64,000 nucleotides of DNA from Thalassotalea sediminis (GCF_030295915.1 NZ_AP027361.1:682001-746000), one strand, 5' to 3'; counted from the stretch's first letter, positions 26,697-37,173 are shown. Translations and numbers: made by a program. Notes: generated by a model not told the origin, from the letters alone.

Positions 26697-27956
26697 ATGG
26701 CTGAGTTTTCGATGTCTGCAAAGCCAGCGACTGAGCAGTTACCCCCTAAAGGAGCGAATACATATACTTTCGCACTTTGTTCGCTTACCACCTTATTTTT
26801 TATGTGGGGATTTATTACTTGTCTAAACGACATTTTAATTCCTTATCTTAAAGGCGCATTTGAACTGTCTTATACACAGGCAATGTTGATTCAGTTTTGC
26901 TTTTTTAGTGCTTACTTTATTGTTTCAATACCCGCAGGAAACTTAGTGGCAAAAATTGGTTATCAAAAAGGTATTGTTACTGGCTTAACTGTTGCGGCCA
27001 TTGGTTGTTTGTTGTTTTATCCAGCAGCAGCTCTAGAGGTGTATGCGTTATTTTTAATTGCTTTGTTTGTATTAGCTGCAGGTATAACGTTACTGCAAGT
27101 GTCTGCAAACCCTTTTGTCAGCATATTAGGGCCAACTAAAACTGCTTCTTCGCGTCTGACGATGACGCAAGCTTTTAACTCTCTAGGTACGACAGTAGCG
27201 CCGTTTTTTGGCGCATATTTAATTTTTTCATCGGTAGAAACGTCGGATGCAACGGGCGCTTCCGCGGTTCAGCTACCTTATTTACTATTGGCAGCAATAT
27301 TACTGTTGTTAGCTGGCGTATTTGCAAAATTAAAATTACCAAAATTAGGAACCGTAACGCACAGTGCGGCTTCCTATGCCGATGCAATTAAGTTTTCGCA
27401 TCTTAAACTAGGTGCCATCGCCATCTTTTTATATGTAGGTGCTGAAGTTGCAATTGGTAGTTTCTTGGTCAGTTATTTACACGATCCAAATATTGCTGGT
27501 TTAACGGAATCAGAAGCATCTCGTTTAATCGCTTATTACTGGGGCGGCGCTATGTTAGGTCGTTTTGTCGGTGCCATTGTTATGCAACATGTGAGTGCGG
27601 GCAAAGTATTAGCCTTTAATGCTGCTGCTGCGATTGTGTTGTTAATGTTAACAATTTTCAGTCAAGGTGAAATAGCTAAATGGTCTGTACTCGCAATAGG
27701 ACTCTTTAACTCTATTATGTTTCCAACCATTTTTAGTCTCGCTATAAGTGGTTTAGGACAACACGCAAGTCGAGGCTCTGGCGTGTTGTGCTTGGCAATT
27801 GTGGGTGGTGCGATAGTACCGCTATTGCAAGGTGTTTTGGCAGATGTTGTCGGTCTTCAACTTGCATTTTTCTTACCACTTCTCTGTTATATCTATATTG
27901 CTTTTTATGGGGTTAAAGGCTCAGTGCCAACCCACGTAGAAGCTGATAAGGAATAA
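26697..27956 (+). CDS. MFS sugar permease of the glucose/galactose (FucP/GluP) family
   Basis: 419 residues with 12 hydrophobic helices. The N-terminal motif [22 protein letters not shown] and [13 protein letters not shown] are characteristic of the FHS family (FucP, GluP). The probable job is proton- or sodium-coupled import of glucose from the periplasm. AGGAGC (26685-26690) is the ribosome-binding site. It is 2 bases upstream of the GH3 gene, so they are translated together. Confidence 0.9.
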   Translation: MAEFSMSAKPATEQLPPKGANTYTFALCSLTTLFFMWGFITCLNDILIPYLKGAFELSYTQAMLIQFCFFSAYFIVSIPAGNLVAKIGYQKGIVTGLTVAAIGCLLFYPAAALEVYALFLIALFVLAAGITLLQVSANPFVSILGPTKTASSRLTMTQAFNSLGTTVAPFFGAYLIFSSVETSDATGASAVQLPYLLLAAILLLLAGVFAKLKLPKLGTVTHSAASYADAIKFSHLKLGAIAIFLYVGAEVAIGSFLVSYLHDPNIAGLTESEASRLIAYYWGGAMLGRFVGAIVMQHVSAGKVLAFNAAAAIVLLMLTIFSQGEIAKWSVLAIGLFNSIMFPTIFSLAISGLGQHASRGSGVLCLAIVGGAIVPLLQGVLADVVGLQLAFFLPLLCYIYIAFYGVKGSVPTHVEADKE

Positions 27957-27958
27957 AT

Positions 27959-30517
27959 ATGAACATGTTTTTAAAATCTTGTTTGGCATTATCTTGCGCG
28001 AGTTTATTAGGCGCTTGTCAACAGTCTGAAAATGTTGCAGAGCAGCAACTAGAGACAATGAATAAGGCTGCGAAAATTTGGCCTAAAATTAGCTCTGACG
28101 TAAAAAGAGACCCTGCTGTTGAAGCAAAAGTTGCCAAGATGCTAGCAACAATGACACTTGAACAGAAAGTCGCACAAATGATTCAGCCAGAAATCAGGGA
28201 TATTAGTGTTGAGGATATGCGACGTTACGGATTTGGCTCGTATTTGAATGGTGGAGGCTCATTTCCAAATAATGACAAACATTCTACACCTCAAGACTGG
28301 ATTGCACTTGCTGAAAAAATGTATCAAGCATCTATAGACGATAGCCTAGATGGTAGTGCAATCCCTACGATGTGGGGGACTGATGCGGTTCATGGGCATA
28401 ATAACGTGATTGGCGCTACGTTATTTCCACATAACATCGGCCTTGGCGCCGCGAACAACCCAGCGTTAATTGAGAAAGTTGCTCAAATAACCGCAACGGA
28501 AGTGATGGTGACAGGTATTGATTGGGTATTTGCGCCTACCGTTGCAACTGTGCGCGATGATAGATGGGGAAGAACGTATGAGGGATACTCTGAAGATCCT
28601 GAAATTGTTAAGCAATATGCAAACGCGATTGTAAAAGGTCTTCAAGGACACGCCGGCGAAGATTTCTTAGGTGACGATCGTGTGATCAGTACAGTAAAAC
28701 ATTTTATTGGCGATGGTGGTACAGTAGGTGGTGATGATCAAGGTGATAATATTGCTACTGAACAAGCGCTATTCGATATACATGGTCAAGGGTATGTTGG
28801 TGGTCTTACAGCTGGTGCTCAATCAGTAATGGCATCCTTTAATAGTTGGCATGGTAAGAAGTTGCATGGTCAAAAATATCTATTAACAGATGTACTTAAA
28901 GAACAAATGGGCTTTGATGGTTTTGTGGTTGGTGACTGGAACGGACACGGTCAGATAGCCGGCTGTAGTAATGATAACTGTCCACAAGCTGTTAATGCTG
29001 GTTTAGATATTTACATGGTACCAACAGACGCTTGGAAGCCATTGATGGAAAATACCATTAAACAAGTAAAAGAAGGTGTGATTGCGCAATCAAGAATCGA
29101 CGATGCAGTACGCCGAATTTTACGTGTTAAATATAGAGCAGGCTTATTTGATAAACCAAGTCCTCAGAACCGATTATTTTCAGGAAAAACTGAATTAATT
29201 GGCCAGGCGTCACATCGTGTGGTTGCACAACAAGCTGTACGAGAGTCATTAGTACTACTTAAGAACAAAGCTAATATTCTACCGTTGTCGCCAAAACAGC
29301 ATATATTGGTTGCAGGAGATGGTGCGGACAATATAGGTAAGCAATCAGGTGGTTGGACAATTACGTGGCAAGGAACAAACAACACTAACGAAGACTTTCC
29401 TGGTGGCAGTTCTATTTATGACGGCTTTAAAGCACAAGTTGAACAAGCGGGTGGCACTATTGAACTGAATACTGAAGGTGAGTTCAACACAAAACCAGAT
29501 GTTGCCGTTGTTGTTTTTGGTGAAGAACCTTACGCAGAAGGACATGGCGACCGTGCAAACTTAGATTATCAACGTGGTGTAAAAAAAGACTTAGCGTTGT
29601 TGAAAAAACTTAAAGCTCAGAATATCCCTGTTGTATCGTTGTTTATTAGCGGACGCCCTATGTGGGTTAATGCGGAACTTAACAATAGTGATGCCTTTGT
29701 GGCAGTTTGGTTGCCTGGCTCAGAAGGTAAAGCTATCGCTGATGTAATATTGACCGATGCCAAAGGCGATATACAGCATGACTTTAAAGGTAAGCTGTCT
29801 TTTTCTTGGCCAAAATCGGCAGATCAACTCGTTAACCGTGGTGATAAAGTTTATGAACCGTTATTACCTTATGGATTTGGTTTGCAATATGGTGATGAAA
29901 ACGTGCTAGCCGACAACTTAAATGAACAGACTGCAAAAATAAGTGTCGATCAAAGCCAAGTTAACTTATTTGATGGACAGGTTGCTAAACTATGGCAATT
30001 AACCTTAATCGATGGCGATAGTGCTAAGATTATTAATTCGAGCACCGCAGCGCTTAAACATGTGTCATACCGTACGATAGACCGTCATGTGCAAGAAGAT
30101 GCGTTTACAATCGTCACTAACAATGCGGAATCTGCAGGTATTGTATTAGCCACCACCAATGGTTTTCGTGAAGACCTAACCGCAGCTCAGGAAGCCGGGA
30201 ACTATTTAGCACTTGCTATTCGACGCAACAGCGAAGAGGTGACTGAAGCAAGTGTGTCGTTAAGTTGTGAAAGTATCGGTGATGAAAAGGGCAGTTGTTC
30301 AGGTGTTGTTCCTATTGATCAGGCTCTTAATCGCTTACCCGCAGACGCTTGGCAAGATGTCGTTATTCCATTGTCATGTTTTACGCAGCAAGGGGTAAAA
30401 TTTGGTGAAGTTGTTTCGCCATTTGCGATGACAATCAAGGGGTCGAGCAGTGTTTCAATTAGCTCGATTCAATACCGCTCTGCTAAACAGAGTGACCAAC
30501 CCTTAGCTTGCCAATAA
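27959..30517 (+). CDS. GH3 beta-glucosidase/exo-glucanase lipoprotein
   Basis: 852 residues. Lipobox LLGAC after a short signal peptide. Two-domain GH3 core: N-terminal barrel (about 55-390) with KHFIGDGGT and the nucleophile region GFVVGDWNGHGQ (Asp326), and the C-terminal domain (about 425-650) with the conserved SGRPMW and WLPGSEGKAIADV segments. A final jelly-roll module (from about 680) contains the DAWQDVVIPLSCF motif, related to that in ExoP-type exo-1,3/1,4-glucanases. It would release glucose from oligosaccharides. A terminator follows at 30528-30570. Confidence 0.94.
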   Translation: MNMFLKSCLALSCASLLGACQQSENVAEQQLETMNKAAKIWPKISSDVKRDPAVEAKVAKMLATMTLEQKVAQMIQPEIRDISVEDMRRYGFGSYLNGGGSFPNNDKHSTPQDWIALAEKMYQASIDDSLDGSAIPTMWGTDAVHGHNNVIGATLFPHNIGLGAANNPALIEKVAQITATEVMVTGIDWVFAPTVATVRDDRWGRTYEGYSEDPEIVKQYANAIVKGLQGHAGEDFLGDDRVISTVKHFIGDGGTVGGDDQGDNIATEQALFDIHGQGYVGGLTAGAQSVMASFNSWHGKKLHGQKYLLTDVLKEQMGFDGFVVGDWNGHGQIAGCSNDNCPQAVNAGLDIYMVPTDAWKPLMENTIKQVKEGVIAQSRIDDAVRRILRVKYRAGLFDKPSPQNRLFSGKTELIGQASHRVVAQQAVRESLVLLKNKANILPLSPKQHILVAGDGADNIGKQSGGWTITWQGTNNTNEDFPGGSSIYDGFKAQVEQAGGTIELNTEGEFNTKPDVAVVVFGEEPYAEGHGDRANLDYQRGVKKDLALLKKLKAQNIPVVSLFISGRPMWVNAELNNSDAFVAVWLPGSEGKAIADVILTDAKGDIQHDFKGKLSFSWPKSADQLVNRGDKVYEPLLPYGFGLQYGDENVLADNLNEQTAKISVDQSQVNLFDGQVAKLWQLTLIDGDSAKIINSSTAALKHVSYRTIDRHVQEDAFTIVTNNAESAGIVLATTNGFREDLTAAQEAGNYLALAIRRNSEEVTEASVSLSCESIGDEKGSCSGVVPIDQALNRLPADAWQDVVIPLSCFTQQGVKFGEVVSPFAMTIKGSSSVSISSIQYRSAKQSDQPLACQ

Positions 30518-30527
30518 CTATTTACAC

Positions 30528-30570
30528 AGCGCTTTAATGATTGACAAATTAAAGCGCTATTATCTTTTCT
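30528..30570 (+). terminator. Terminator of the glucan locus
   Basis: AGCGCTTTAAT (30528-30538) with complement ATTAAAGCGCT (30548-30558) and a T-rich tail. The following 350 bp up to acs is A/T-rich; no promoter or regulator site can be assigned with confidence. Confidence 0.85.
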
Positions 30571-30919
30571 TATACCATCGTCCACTTCCTTTTAATGCTC
30601 GTATTTATTTGCAAACATGTATTTTATCATTCACACAATGAATGACAGCGTTGTCAACTTGATTTAACGGTGATAATGTAAGCGCAGCGTGACTCATAGT
30701 ATTTGATCCTAAAATCCATCTTATTCGACTTTAGTTGAGTATGCGAAATGATTTACATGCTATATGATGTTGCCAATTACAATAAATATAATTGTCGCTA
30801 TCAGCGAAAGCGTTTAGTAGATAAAGCAATACTAAGTGGCATAAATAATTGACTTTAGCTGTAAGCATTATTTATTTCACTTGGTTTGAGATATCAAGTT
30901 ATTTTACGAAGGACTTATC

Positions 30920-32863
30920 ATGCAAGAACTAAAGAGTCGTTATCCAGTATTACCGAGTGCCGAAGCACATACGCATATTGATACTGATACTTATGAAAAA
31001 ATGTATCAACAATCAATTGAACAACCAGACGTATTTTGGGCAGAACAAGCGAAAGAATTTTTAGACTGGTATCAACCTTTTGATACGGTGAGTAAAGTTG
31101 ATTTAAAATCAGGTGATATAAAGTGGTTTGAAGGCGGTAAGTTAAACGTTAGCTACAACTGTATTGATAGACATTTACCCACTAAAGCAAATGATGTTGC
31201 AATCATTTGGGAAGGTGATAATCCGGAAGAAGATCTTAAGGTTACCTATCAAGAATTACATGACCATGTGTGTCGCTTTGCCAATTTGTTAAAAGCACGT
31301 GGTGTAAAGAAGGGTGATCGTGTGTGTATTTACATGCCGATGATCCCTGAAGTTGGCTATGCAATGTTAGCTTGTGCCCGTATTGGCGCTATTCATTCAG
31401 TTGTCTTTGGTGGCTTTTCTACCGAATCTATTAGGGCACGTATTGATGATGCAGATTGCCAAGTGGTTATTACTGCCGATGAAAGTTTACGTGGCGGTCG
31501 TGTTATTCCTTTAAAAGCTAACGTTGACGCGGCTATCGCTGATTGTCCAAGTGTACATTCTGTTATTGTCGTCGAGCGCACAGGTGGAGATGTCGCCTGG
31601 AACGATACTATTGATGTTAAGTACCAAGCATCTGTTGCAAACCTACCTGCTGTATGTGAACCAGAAGTGATGGACGCAGAAGATCCATTATTCATCCTTT
31701 ATACCTCTGGCTCTACTGGTACACCAAAAGGTGTGCTTCATACGTGTGGTGGTTATTCGCTTTATACTGCGATGACACACAAATATGTATTTGACTATAA
31801 AGAAGGTGAAATCTACTGGTGTACAGCTGATGCTGGTTGGATAACGGGCCATTCATACATTTTTTACGGGCCACTTGCTAATGGTGCTACAACATTGGTT
31901 TTTGAAGGGGTGCCTACTTATCCAGATGCAGGTAGATTTTGGCAAGTGTGCGAAAAGCATAAAGTAAATATCTTTTATACAGCACCGACGGCAATTCGCG
32001 CGTTAATGAGTGTTGGTGATGATTACGTTACTAAATACGACTTATCAGATTTACGCTTACTTGGTACGGTTGGTGAACCAATTAACCCAGAAGCTTGGCA
32101 TTGGTATTATGAAGTCGTTGGTAAATCTAACTGTCCTATCGTTGATACTTGGTGGCAGACGGAAACAGGCGGTATTCTGATTACTTCTTTACCTGGAGCC
32201 GTTGATATGAAACCTGGTGCAGCGGGCAAACCATTCTTTGGTGTTAAACCTGCATTGTTCGATAAAGATGGCAACACATTAACGGGTGAAAACCAAGGCT
32301 TGTTAGTGATGACAGGCAGTTGGCCGGGTCAACTCCGTAGTGTTTATGGCAACCATGAACGCTTTATTGATACCTATTTAAGCCAATATCCTGGTAACTA
32401 CTTTACTGGTGATGGTGCAAAACGTGATGAAGACGGCTTTTATTGGATCACAGGGCGTGTTGATGACGTACTTAATGTATCTGGACATCGCCTAGGTACT
32501 GCGGAAATTGAAAGTGCATTAGTATTGCATCCTGCAGTTGCAGAAGCTGCTGTTGTTGGTTACCCACACGAAGTGAAAGGCCAAGGCGTATATGCTTATG
32601 TTACATTAATGGCAAATGCTACAGAATCGCCAGAACTCAACAAAGAGCTAATTGAGTTTGTCGCAAAAGAGTTAGGTCGTTTTGCTAAACCTGATTATAT
32701 TCAATGGGCGCCGGGCTTACCAAAAACGCGTTCAGGTAAAATTATGCGTCGTATTTTGCGTAAAATTGCCGAGAATGAAATTGACACATTAGGTGATACT
32801 TCAACGCTAGCAGATCCAGCGGTAGTTGATAATTTGATTGAAAATCGAATCGTTCATGGTTAA
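30920..32863 (+). CDS. acs: Acetyl-CoA synthetase (AMP-forming)
   Basis: 647 residues, the standard length. Converts acetate, CoA and ATP to acetyl-CoA through acetyl-AMP. Motifs: [15 protein letters not shown] (P-loop-like A3), [11 protein letters not shown] (A5), [34 protein letters not shown] (A7-A8, split by a hinge), and the C-terminal lysine segment [15 protein letters not shown] (Lys acylation site that inactivates the enzyme when modified). Terminator at 32881-32908. Confidence 0.98.
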   Translation: MQELKSRYPVLPSAEAHTHIDTDTYEKMYQQSIEQPDVFWAEQAKEFLDWYQPFDTVSKVDLKSGDIKWFEGGKLNVSYNCIDRHLPTKANDVAIIWEGDNPEEDLKVTYQELHDHVCRFANLLKARGVKKGDRVCIYMPMIPEVGYAMLACARIGAIHSVVFGGFSTESIRARIDDADCQVVITADESLRGGRVIPLKANVDAAIADCPSVHSVIVVERTGGDVAWNDTIDVKYQASVANLPAVCEPEVMDAEDPLFILYTSGSTGTPKGVLHTCGGYSLYTAMTHKYVFDYKEGEIYWCTADAGWITGHSYIFYGPLANGATTLVFEGVPTYPDAGRFWQVCEKHKVNIFYTAPTAIRALMSVGDDYVTKYDLSDLRLLGTVGEPINPEAWHWYYEVVGKSNCPIVDTWWQTETGGILITSLPGAVDMKPGAAGKPFFGVKPALFDKDGNTLTGENQGLLVMTGSWPGQLRSVYGNHERFIDTYLSQYPGNYFTGDGAKRDEDGFYWITGRVDDVLNVSGHRLGTAEIESALVLHPAVAEAAVVGYPHEVKGQGVYAYVTLMANATESPELNKELIEFVAKELGRFAKPDYIQWAPGLPKTRSGKIMRRILRKIAENEIDTLGDTSTLADPAVVDNLIENRIVHG

Positions 32864-32880
32864 TTGAGCATTTATAAAAT

Positions 32881-32908
32881 AAAAGCGCCTTAATAGGGCG
32901 CTTTTTTT
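32881..32908 (+). terminator. Terminator of acs
   Basis: AAGCGCC (32883-32889), TTAATAG loop, GGCGCTT (32897-32903), T-run to 32908. Confidence 0.9.
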
Positions 32909-33074
32909 ATGCAAACACTTTCTTCGTTACTTTTTCATTATGTATTTGTCTTTCGTTGAAAATGGCAAACATTTAGTTCTTTACTATACTGCTCCTGTCA
33001 TTAATTAAATATTATTGAAGTCTACTTTAACCTTCCGGTTTAAAGCTGTAATAGTATTAAAGTAAGGTACTATT

Positions 33075-33830
33075 ATGAAAAATATATTTGTGATGTTGGC
33101 TAGTTTATTATTTGTATTATCGGCAATAGCTGAAGAAGCAAAAGAGTATACGCAATGGGATACATTTCGATTTACAATCGACAATAAAAACGCTCAAAAG
33201 CTCACCAAAAACATGCGTTCGCATATCAAAAAATTTCATGTTAAAGACCCGTTAAAAACACGAATCTATAACATTATCTATGGCCCAAATGTCAATGAAC
33301 TTATTTGGGTTATGGGACCAGTGAGTTTTTCTGAATTAGACGCAAGGCCTGAAAGTAAAAGTCATGATGATGATTGGGCGGACAATATTAACCCTTATAT
33401 TAACTCATATAATCAAAGTGAAATTTGGCGGCATATGGAAAATCTTGTTATCAATAATTTAGATGATAAGGCTCCCTCTCCTGAAAAATTTTCCTGCCGA
33501 TATTTAACTGTTAGGCAAGATCAGGATTGGGAAGTTGCAAAATATTTATTGATGCAAATAAAAGAAACGTTAATGAAAACTGGTAAAGTTAAATATTGGG
33601 CAATGATGGACAACAAATTTATACAAGGAAAAATGAATGGCCGGCATTTGATGGCTATATCCTCTTTTGATAAGTGGGCTGAAATGGATGACGATTGGGA
33701 GTTTAAGAAGCACTTTGAAGAAATTTACGGTAAAGGAAGTTATAAATCGTTTTCTGAAAGTTATTCTAAAGCGTTTGAAAACACATGGCATGAAATTATT
33801 TCAGTGAATAAAGACATGAGCGGTCTTTAA
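33075..33830 (+). CDS. Secreted hypothetical protein
   Basis: 251 residues with a signal peptide (MKNIFVMLASLLFVLSAIA). The rest is soluble and rich in charged and aromatic residues, with no cysteine pair and no recognised domain. AAGTAAGG precedes the start (33060-33067). It stands alone between two terminators. Function unknown. Confidence 0.7.
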   Translation: MKNIFVMLASLLFVLSAIAEEAKEYTQWDTFRFTIDNKNAQKLTKNMRSHIKKFHVKDPLKTRIYNIIYGPNVNELIWVMGPVSFSELDARPESKSHDDDWADNINPYINSYNQSEIWRHMENLVINNLDDKAPSPEKFSCRYLTVRQDQDWEVAKYLLMQIKETLMKTGKVKYWAMMDNKFIQGKMNGRHLMAISSFDKWAEMDDDWEFKKHFEEIYGKGSYKSFSESYSKAFENTWHEIISVNKDMSGL

Positions 33831-33845
33831 TTAAATATCGTTTGT

Positions 33846-33873
33846 AAAAAGCACCTTTGATAGGTGCTTTTTT
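33846..33873 (+). terminator. Terminator of the 33075 gene
   Basis: AAAGCACCT/AGGTGCTTT (33848-33856, 33862-33870) with T-run to 33873. Confidence 0.9.
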
Positions 33874-34021
33874 ATGGTCAGAATAAATATTATCTATAGT
33901 TAACATATTGATTTTAAATGATTAAAATGTAATGTTGGTCGTTTTTTAATATTTGGTTGTTTTGTTGAGCTAGGTTAGTCAATAAATAATTGAAAAAGTA
34001 TTTGCCAGATAAATTTTATCA

Positions 34022-34077
34022 TGTAAGAATATATGTACAATTTACGTAAACCAAAGTTTACAACATATACATATAAT
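34022..34077 (+). promoter_or_regulatory. Two TyrR-like boxes and -10 element before the DAHP synthase gene
   Basis: The known TyrR box is TGTAAA-N6-TTTACA. Here CGTAAA-CCAAAG-TTTACA (34045-34062) differs at one base (strong box), and TGTAAG-AATATA-TGTACA (34022-34039) differs at two (weak box). They are 5 bases apart, centred 23 bp from each other. TATAAT follows at 34072-34077, so the strong box lies over the -35 position. The pattern predicts aromatic amino acid-dependent repression. A leader hairpin, GCTAAACA-TCC-TGTTTAGC (34122-34140), lies between this and the gene. Confidence 0.75.
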
Positions 34078-34192
34078 GATTTTGAATAAATTTAGTTTTT
34101 ATTATTTCTGGTCTTTCTATTGCTAAACATCCTGTTTAGCCCGTATGTATTATTCTTATAAAACTCGCTGTTAAAATATCTGGAACGTTAAA

Positions 34193-35290
34193 ATGTCTGA
34201 ATCAAATGTAAGTGCGATAAGCCCGAAAGGATCATTAAACAATATTCATGTCAATGCTGAAGAAGTGCTTATTACCCCGCAACAATTGCGTGATGAATTA
34301 CCACTCTCGAAACAGGGTCGTGAATTTATAATCAATGCTAGGCAAGATATAGCTAATATCATCCATAAAAAAGATCACCGTTTTTTAGTGATTAGTGGCC
34401 CTTGTTCAATACATGATGTCGAGGCAGCTAAAGCGTACGCTCAACAATTAAAAGCACTACATGATCAATACAAAGACACACTCTATATTGTTATGCGCGT
34501 TTATTTTGAAAAGCCTAGAACAACGGTTGGCTGGAAAGGGCTGATTAATGATCCTGACATGAATGGTTCATTCGACGTTGAAAGTGGCTTAAGAAAAGCG
34601 CGCGAGCTATTGTTATACTTAACGGATTTGGGTTTACCTTTGGCGACCGAAGCGTTAGATCCGATCAGCCCTCAATACCTTGCGGAGCTTTTTAGTTGGT
34701 CAGCAATTGGTGCTAGAACAACTGAATCACAAACACATCGTGAAATGGCAAGTGGCTTATCAATGCCGATTGGCTTTAAAAATGGCACGAATGGTAGCCT
34801 TGATGTGGCGATAAATGCGATGCAATCTGCTGCATCTTCGCATCGTTTTATGGGAATTAACCAAGAAGGGCAAGTGGCATTAATTAAAACTTCAGGCAAC
34901 CCAGATGGTCATGTCATTTTACGAGGGGGTAAAAAGCCCAATTACCAAGCAGATGATATTGCGCTTTGTGAACAACAACTTGCAAAGCATGCGTTAGAGC
35001 CGGGTATTGTTGTTGATTGTTCACACGGGAATTCGAATAAGGACTATCGTCGACAACCAATAGTTGCGCAAGATGTTGTTACTCAAATTGTAAATGGTAA
35101 CAAATCTATTATTGGTATAATGCTTGAGAGTCACTTAAATGAAGGGAATCAAAGTGCTGATTTACCAAAAGATCAACTTAAGTATGGTGTTTCGGTCACC
35201 GACGCTTGCATTGACTTTACAACTACAAAAGCTTTACTAGGGCAAAGTGTGGAGCAATTGTCATCAGTGTTAAACGCAAGAATTTTGTAA
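34193..35290 (+). CDS. 3-deoxy-7-phosphoheptulonate (DAHP) synthase, class I
   Basis: 365 residues. Joins phosphoenolpyruvate and erythrose-4-phosphate in the first step of the shikimate pathway. Class I core: LVISGPCSIHD (about 66), MRVYFEKPRTTVGWKGLINDP (about 100), SWSAIGARTTESQTHREMASG (about 165), VDCSHGNSNKDY (about 275) and the C-terminal tail. The aroF/aroG/aroH identity cannot be decided by eye; TyrR boxes and a tyrA neighbour favour a tyrosine-sensitive type. It is 7 bases upstream of tyrA, so one transcript is likely. Confidence 0.94.
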   Translation: MSESNVSAISPKGSLNNIHVNAEEVLITPQQLRDELPLSKQGREFIINARQDIANIIHKKDHRFLVISGPCSIHDVEAAKAYAQQLKALHDQYKDTLYIVMRVYFEKPRTTVGWKGLINDPDMNGSFDVESGLRKARELLLYLTDLGLPLATEALDPISPQYLAELFSWSAIGARTTESQTHREMASGLSMPIGFKNGTNGSLDVAINAMQSAASSHRFMGINQEGQVALIKTSGNPDGHVILRGGKKPNYQADDIALCEQQLAKHALEPGIVVDCSHGNSNKDYRRQPIVAQDVVTQIVNGNKSIIGIMLESHLNEGNQSADLPKDQLKYGVSVTDACIDFTTTKALLGQSVEQLSSVLNARIL

Positions 35291-35297
35291 CCTATTT

Positions 35298-36437
35298 ATG
35301 GAAAAATCAGATATAACAGCACAACTAAAATTACTGCGTGATCAAATAGATGACGTAGACAGCCAATTAGTTGAATTACTGGCGAAGCGCCGTGCGATTA
35401 CTAGTAAAGTCGGGGCGTTAAAAAGTGAAGTAGGCATGCCAATTTACGCTCCTGATAGAGAGCGTGAGTTGTTGGCGTTAAGGCGTCAGCAAGCTGCTGA
35501 TGCTGGCTTGTGCCCTGAACTCATTGAAGATATTTTGCGACGCTTAATGCGAGATTCTTATAGTAGTCAAGATGCTAGTGGCTATCGTTGCGTAAACCCT
35601 TCGTGTCGTAAAGTTGTCGTAATAGGCGGTGCAGGACAACTCGGTGCAGTCTTTGTAGATTTATTTTCGCGGTCAGGTTATCGAGTAGAAATTCTTGAAC
35701 ATGATGATTGGGCGAGAAGTAATGACATTCTTGCTGAAGCCAGTTTAGTGATCGTTTCTGTACCTATTAGGCTAACTGCGAATATCATACAACAACTTCA
35801 CCAATTACCAAAAGATTGTGTTTTGGCAGACATAACAAGTATTAAAGCTGCGCCATTACATGAAATGATGCGAGTTCACAGTGGACCTGTTGTGGGTTTA
35901 CATCCGATGTTTGGGCCAGACGTTGCCGGCCTTATTAAGCAAACGATTATCACCTGTGAAGGGCGTCAACCAGAGGACTATCAATGGTTGCTTGATCAGT
36001 TCGCTGTTTGGGGGGCAAAAATCTATCCTGTTACTGCCCAACAGCATGACCAAGCAATGTCGATGGTACAAGTGATGAGGCACTTTTCAACAATCGCTTA
36101 TGGTTATCACTTAATGACAGAAGGTGCTGAAATTTCTCAATTGGTAGATATGAGCTCACCTATTTATCGATTGGAACTTATTATGGTCGGCAGGTTATTT
36201 GCGCAAGATCCAATACTATACACAGACATTATTTTTTCTAATCGAGACAATATTGCCATGATGAAGCGGTTTGCTTACCGTTTTCTTGAGTTGTTAGAAG
36301 ATGTTGAGATGGGAGACAAAGATGCATTTGTTACCATGTTTAATCAAGTTTCTGATTGGTTTGGCGATTATGCAGAAACCTTTTTACATGAAAGTAAAGC
36401 CATGTTATTAAAAGCTAATGAATTAAAAAAACAATGA
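35298..36437 (+). CDS. tyrA: Bifunctional chorismate mutase/prephenate dehydrogenase (T-protein)
   Basis: 379 residues. N-terminal chorismate mutase (residues 1-90, LRDQIDDVDSQLVELLAKRRAI, a characteristic AroQ helix) and C-terminal dehydrogenase (from about 105) with the Rossmann motif VVIGGAGQLGAVF and VGLHPMFGPDV around the active His, plus VQVMRHF. It makes 4-hydroxyphenylpyruvate for tyrosine. Its 3' neighbour starts 7 bases later. Confidence 0.97.
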   Translation: MEKSDITAQLKLLRDQIDDVDSQLVELLAKRRAITSKVGALKSEVGMPIYAPDRERELLALRRQQAADAGLCPELIEDILRRLMRDSYSSQDASGYRCVNPSCRKVVVIGGAGQLGAVFVDLFSRSGYRVEILEHDDWARSNDILAEASLVIVSVPIRLTANIIQQLHQLPKDCVLADITSIKAAPLHEMMRVHSGPVVGLHPMFGPDVAGLIKQTIITCEGRQPEDYQWLLDQFAVWGAKIYPVTAQQHDQAMSMVQVMRHFSTIAYGYHLMTEGAEISQLVDMSSPIYRLELIMVGRLFAQDPILYTDIIFSNRDNIAMMKRFAYRFLELLEDVEMGDKDAFVTMFNQVSDWFGDYAETFLHESKAMLLKANELKKQ

Positions 36438-36444
36438 TATTTTT

Positions 36445-36924
36445 ATGATAAAAATTGAGTTAATTGCTACGTTATCGTTAGGACTAATCACGGCGTGTTC
36501 CAGTGTTGTACCTCCAGAAGTTAGCCAAGGAGATATCACTAAACAAACTTTATTAACGACTGAGCAATCGTTTTCGAATAACTACCAAAGCTATAAGGTA
36601 TCGGAAAAAGACCTTGCACTTATTAAGCAGTGGCCTAATGGTATTCATTTTGATATTTATTTTGGTAGTTGGTGTCATGACAGCGAGCGAGAAGTACCCA
36701 AGTTACTTAAATTGCTCCAAGAGAATAAGGCATTGTCTTATCGGTTAATCGCGTTAAATTATCGTAAGGCTGAACCTAAGGGACGAGCAAAAGCGGCAAA
36801 CATTGTTTATACGCCGACGGTAATTGTTAAAAACGCGGGAAAAGAGTTAGGACGTATAATTGAGCGACCTGATGTGTCTTTAGTGGCAGATATTGATGGC
36901 TTTATTAAGAAACACAGTAACTAG
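36445..36924 (+). CDS. Thioredoxin-like lipoprotein with CxxS active site
   Basis: 159 residues. Signal peptide with a lipobox-like ITAC, so membrane-anchored. The thioredoxin fold is visible in FDIYFGSWCHDSEREVPKL and a cis-proline segment YTPTVIVK. The usual CxxC is CHDS: the second cysteine is replaced by serine, which prevents disulfide exchange of the classic type and suggests isomerase/monothiol or adaptor function. It is the third gene of the aroG-tyrA transcript; the reason for that location is not known. Confidence 0.75.
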   Translation: MIKIELIATLSLGLITACSSVVPPEVSQGDITKQTLLTTEQSFSNNYQSYKVSEKDLALIKQWPNGIHFDIYFGSWCHDSEREVPKLLKLLQENKALSYRLIALNYRKAEPKGRAKAANIVYTPTVIVKNAGKELGRIIERPDVSLVADIDGFIKKHSN

Positions 36925-36942
36925 TGCTGTGTTTCTCATTTT
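36908..36942 (+). terminator. Terminator of the aroG-tyrA operon
   Basis: AGAAACACAG (36908-36917) and CTGTGTTTCT (36927-36936) form a perfect 10-bp stem that includes the stop codon; T-rich tail (CATTTTAA). It may also end the convergent DUF3012 transcript. Confidence 0.8.
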
Positions 36943-36954
36943 AATGGACGTGAA

Positions 36955-37131
36955 TTATTCTTCGTCGTCTGACTTAAATAAACAGTGCTTGGTATAATCG
37001 GCTGCTTCGTTTGCAGTCCAGTCGCCTTTAGGCTTTTCTTTTAATGCTTCACACCAAGCTTTTGTGCCTACTTCAGGTGCACATGCGATAAGTAATAATG
37101 ACACTACAATTGCAGTAAAAAACTTCGTCAT
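36955..37131 (-). CDS. DUF3012 small lipoprotein
   Basis: 58 residues, beginning MTKFFTAIVVSLLLIACAPE, with lipobox LIAC. The C-terminal part (VGTKAWCEALKEKPKGDW, then TANEAADYTKHCLF) is the DUF3012 pattern with two conserved cysteines. Function unknown. AAGGAAAAT upstream (37140-37148 complement) is the ribosome-binding site. It is followed 42 bp upstream on the same strand by the barrel protein gene, suggesting an operon. Confidence 0.8.
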   Translation of the reverse strand: MTKFFTAIVVSLLLIACAPEVGTKAWCEALKEKPKGDWTANEAADYTKHCLFKSDDEE

Positions 37132-37173
37132 TTTAGTATTTTCCTTTTTATGATTAATGAATAATTGTTATTT

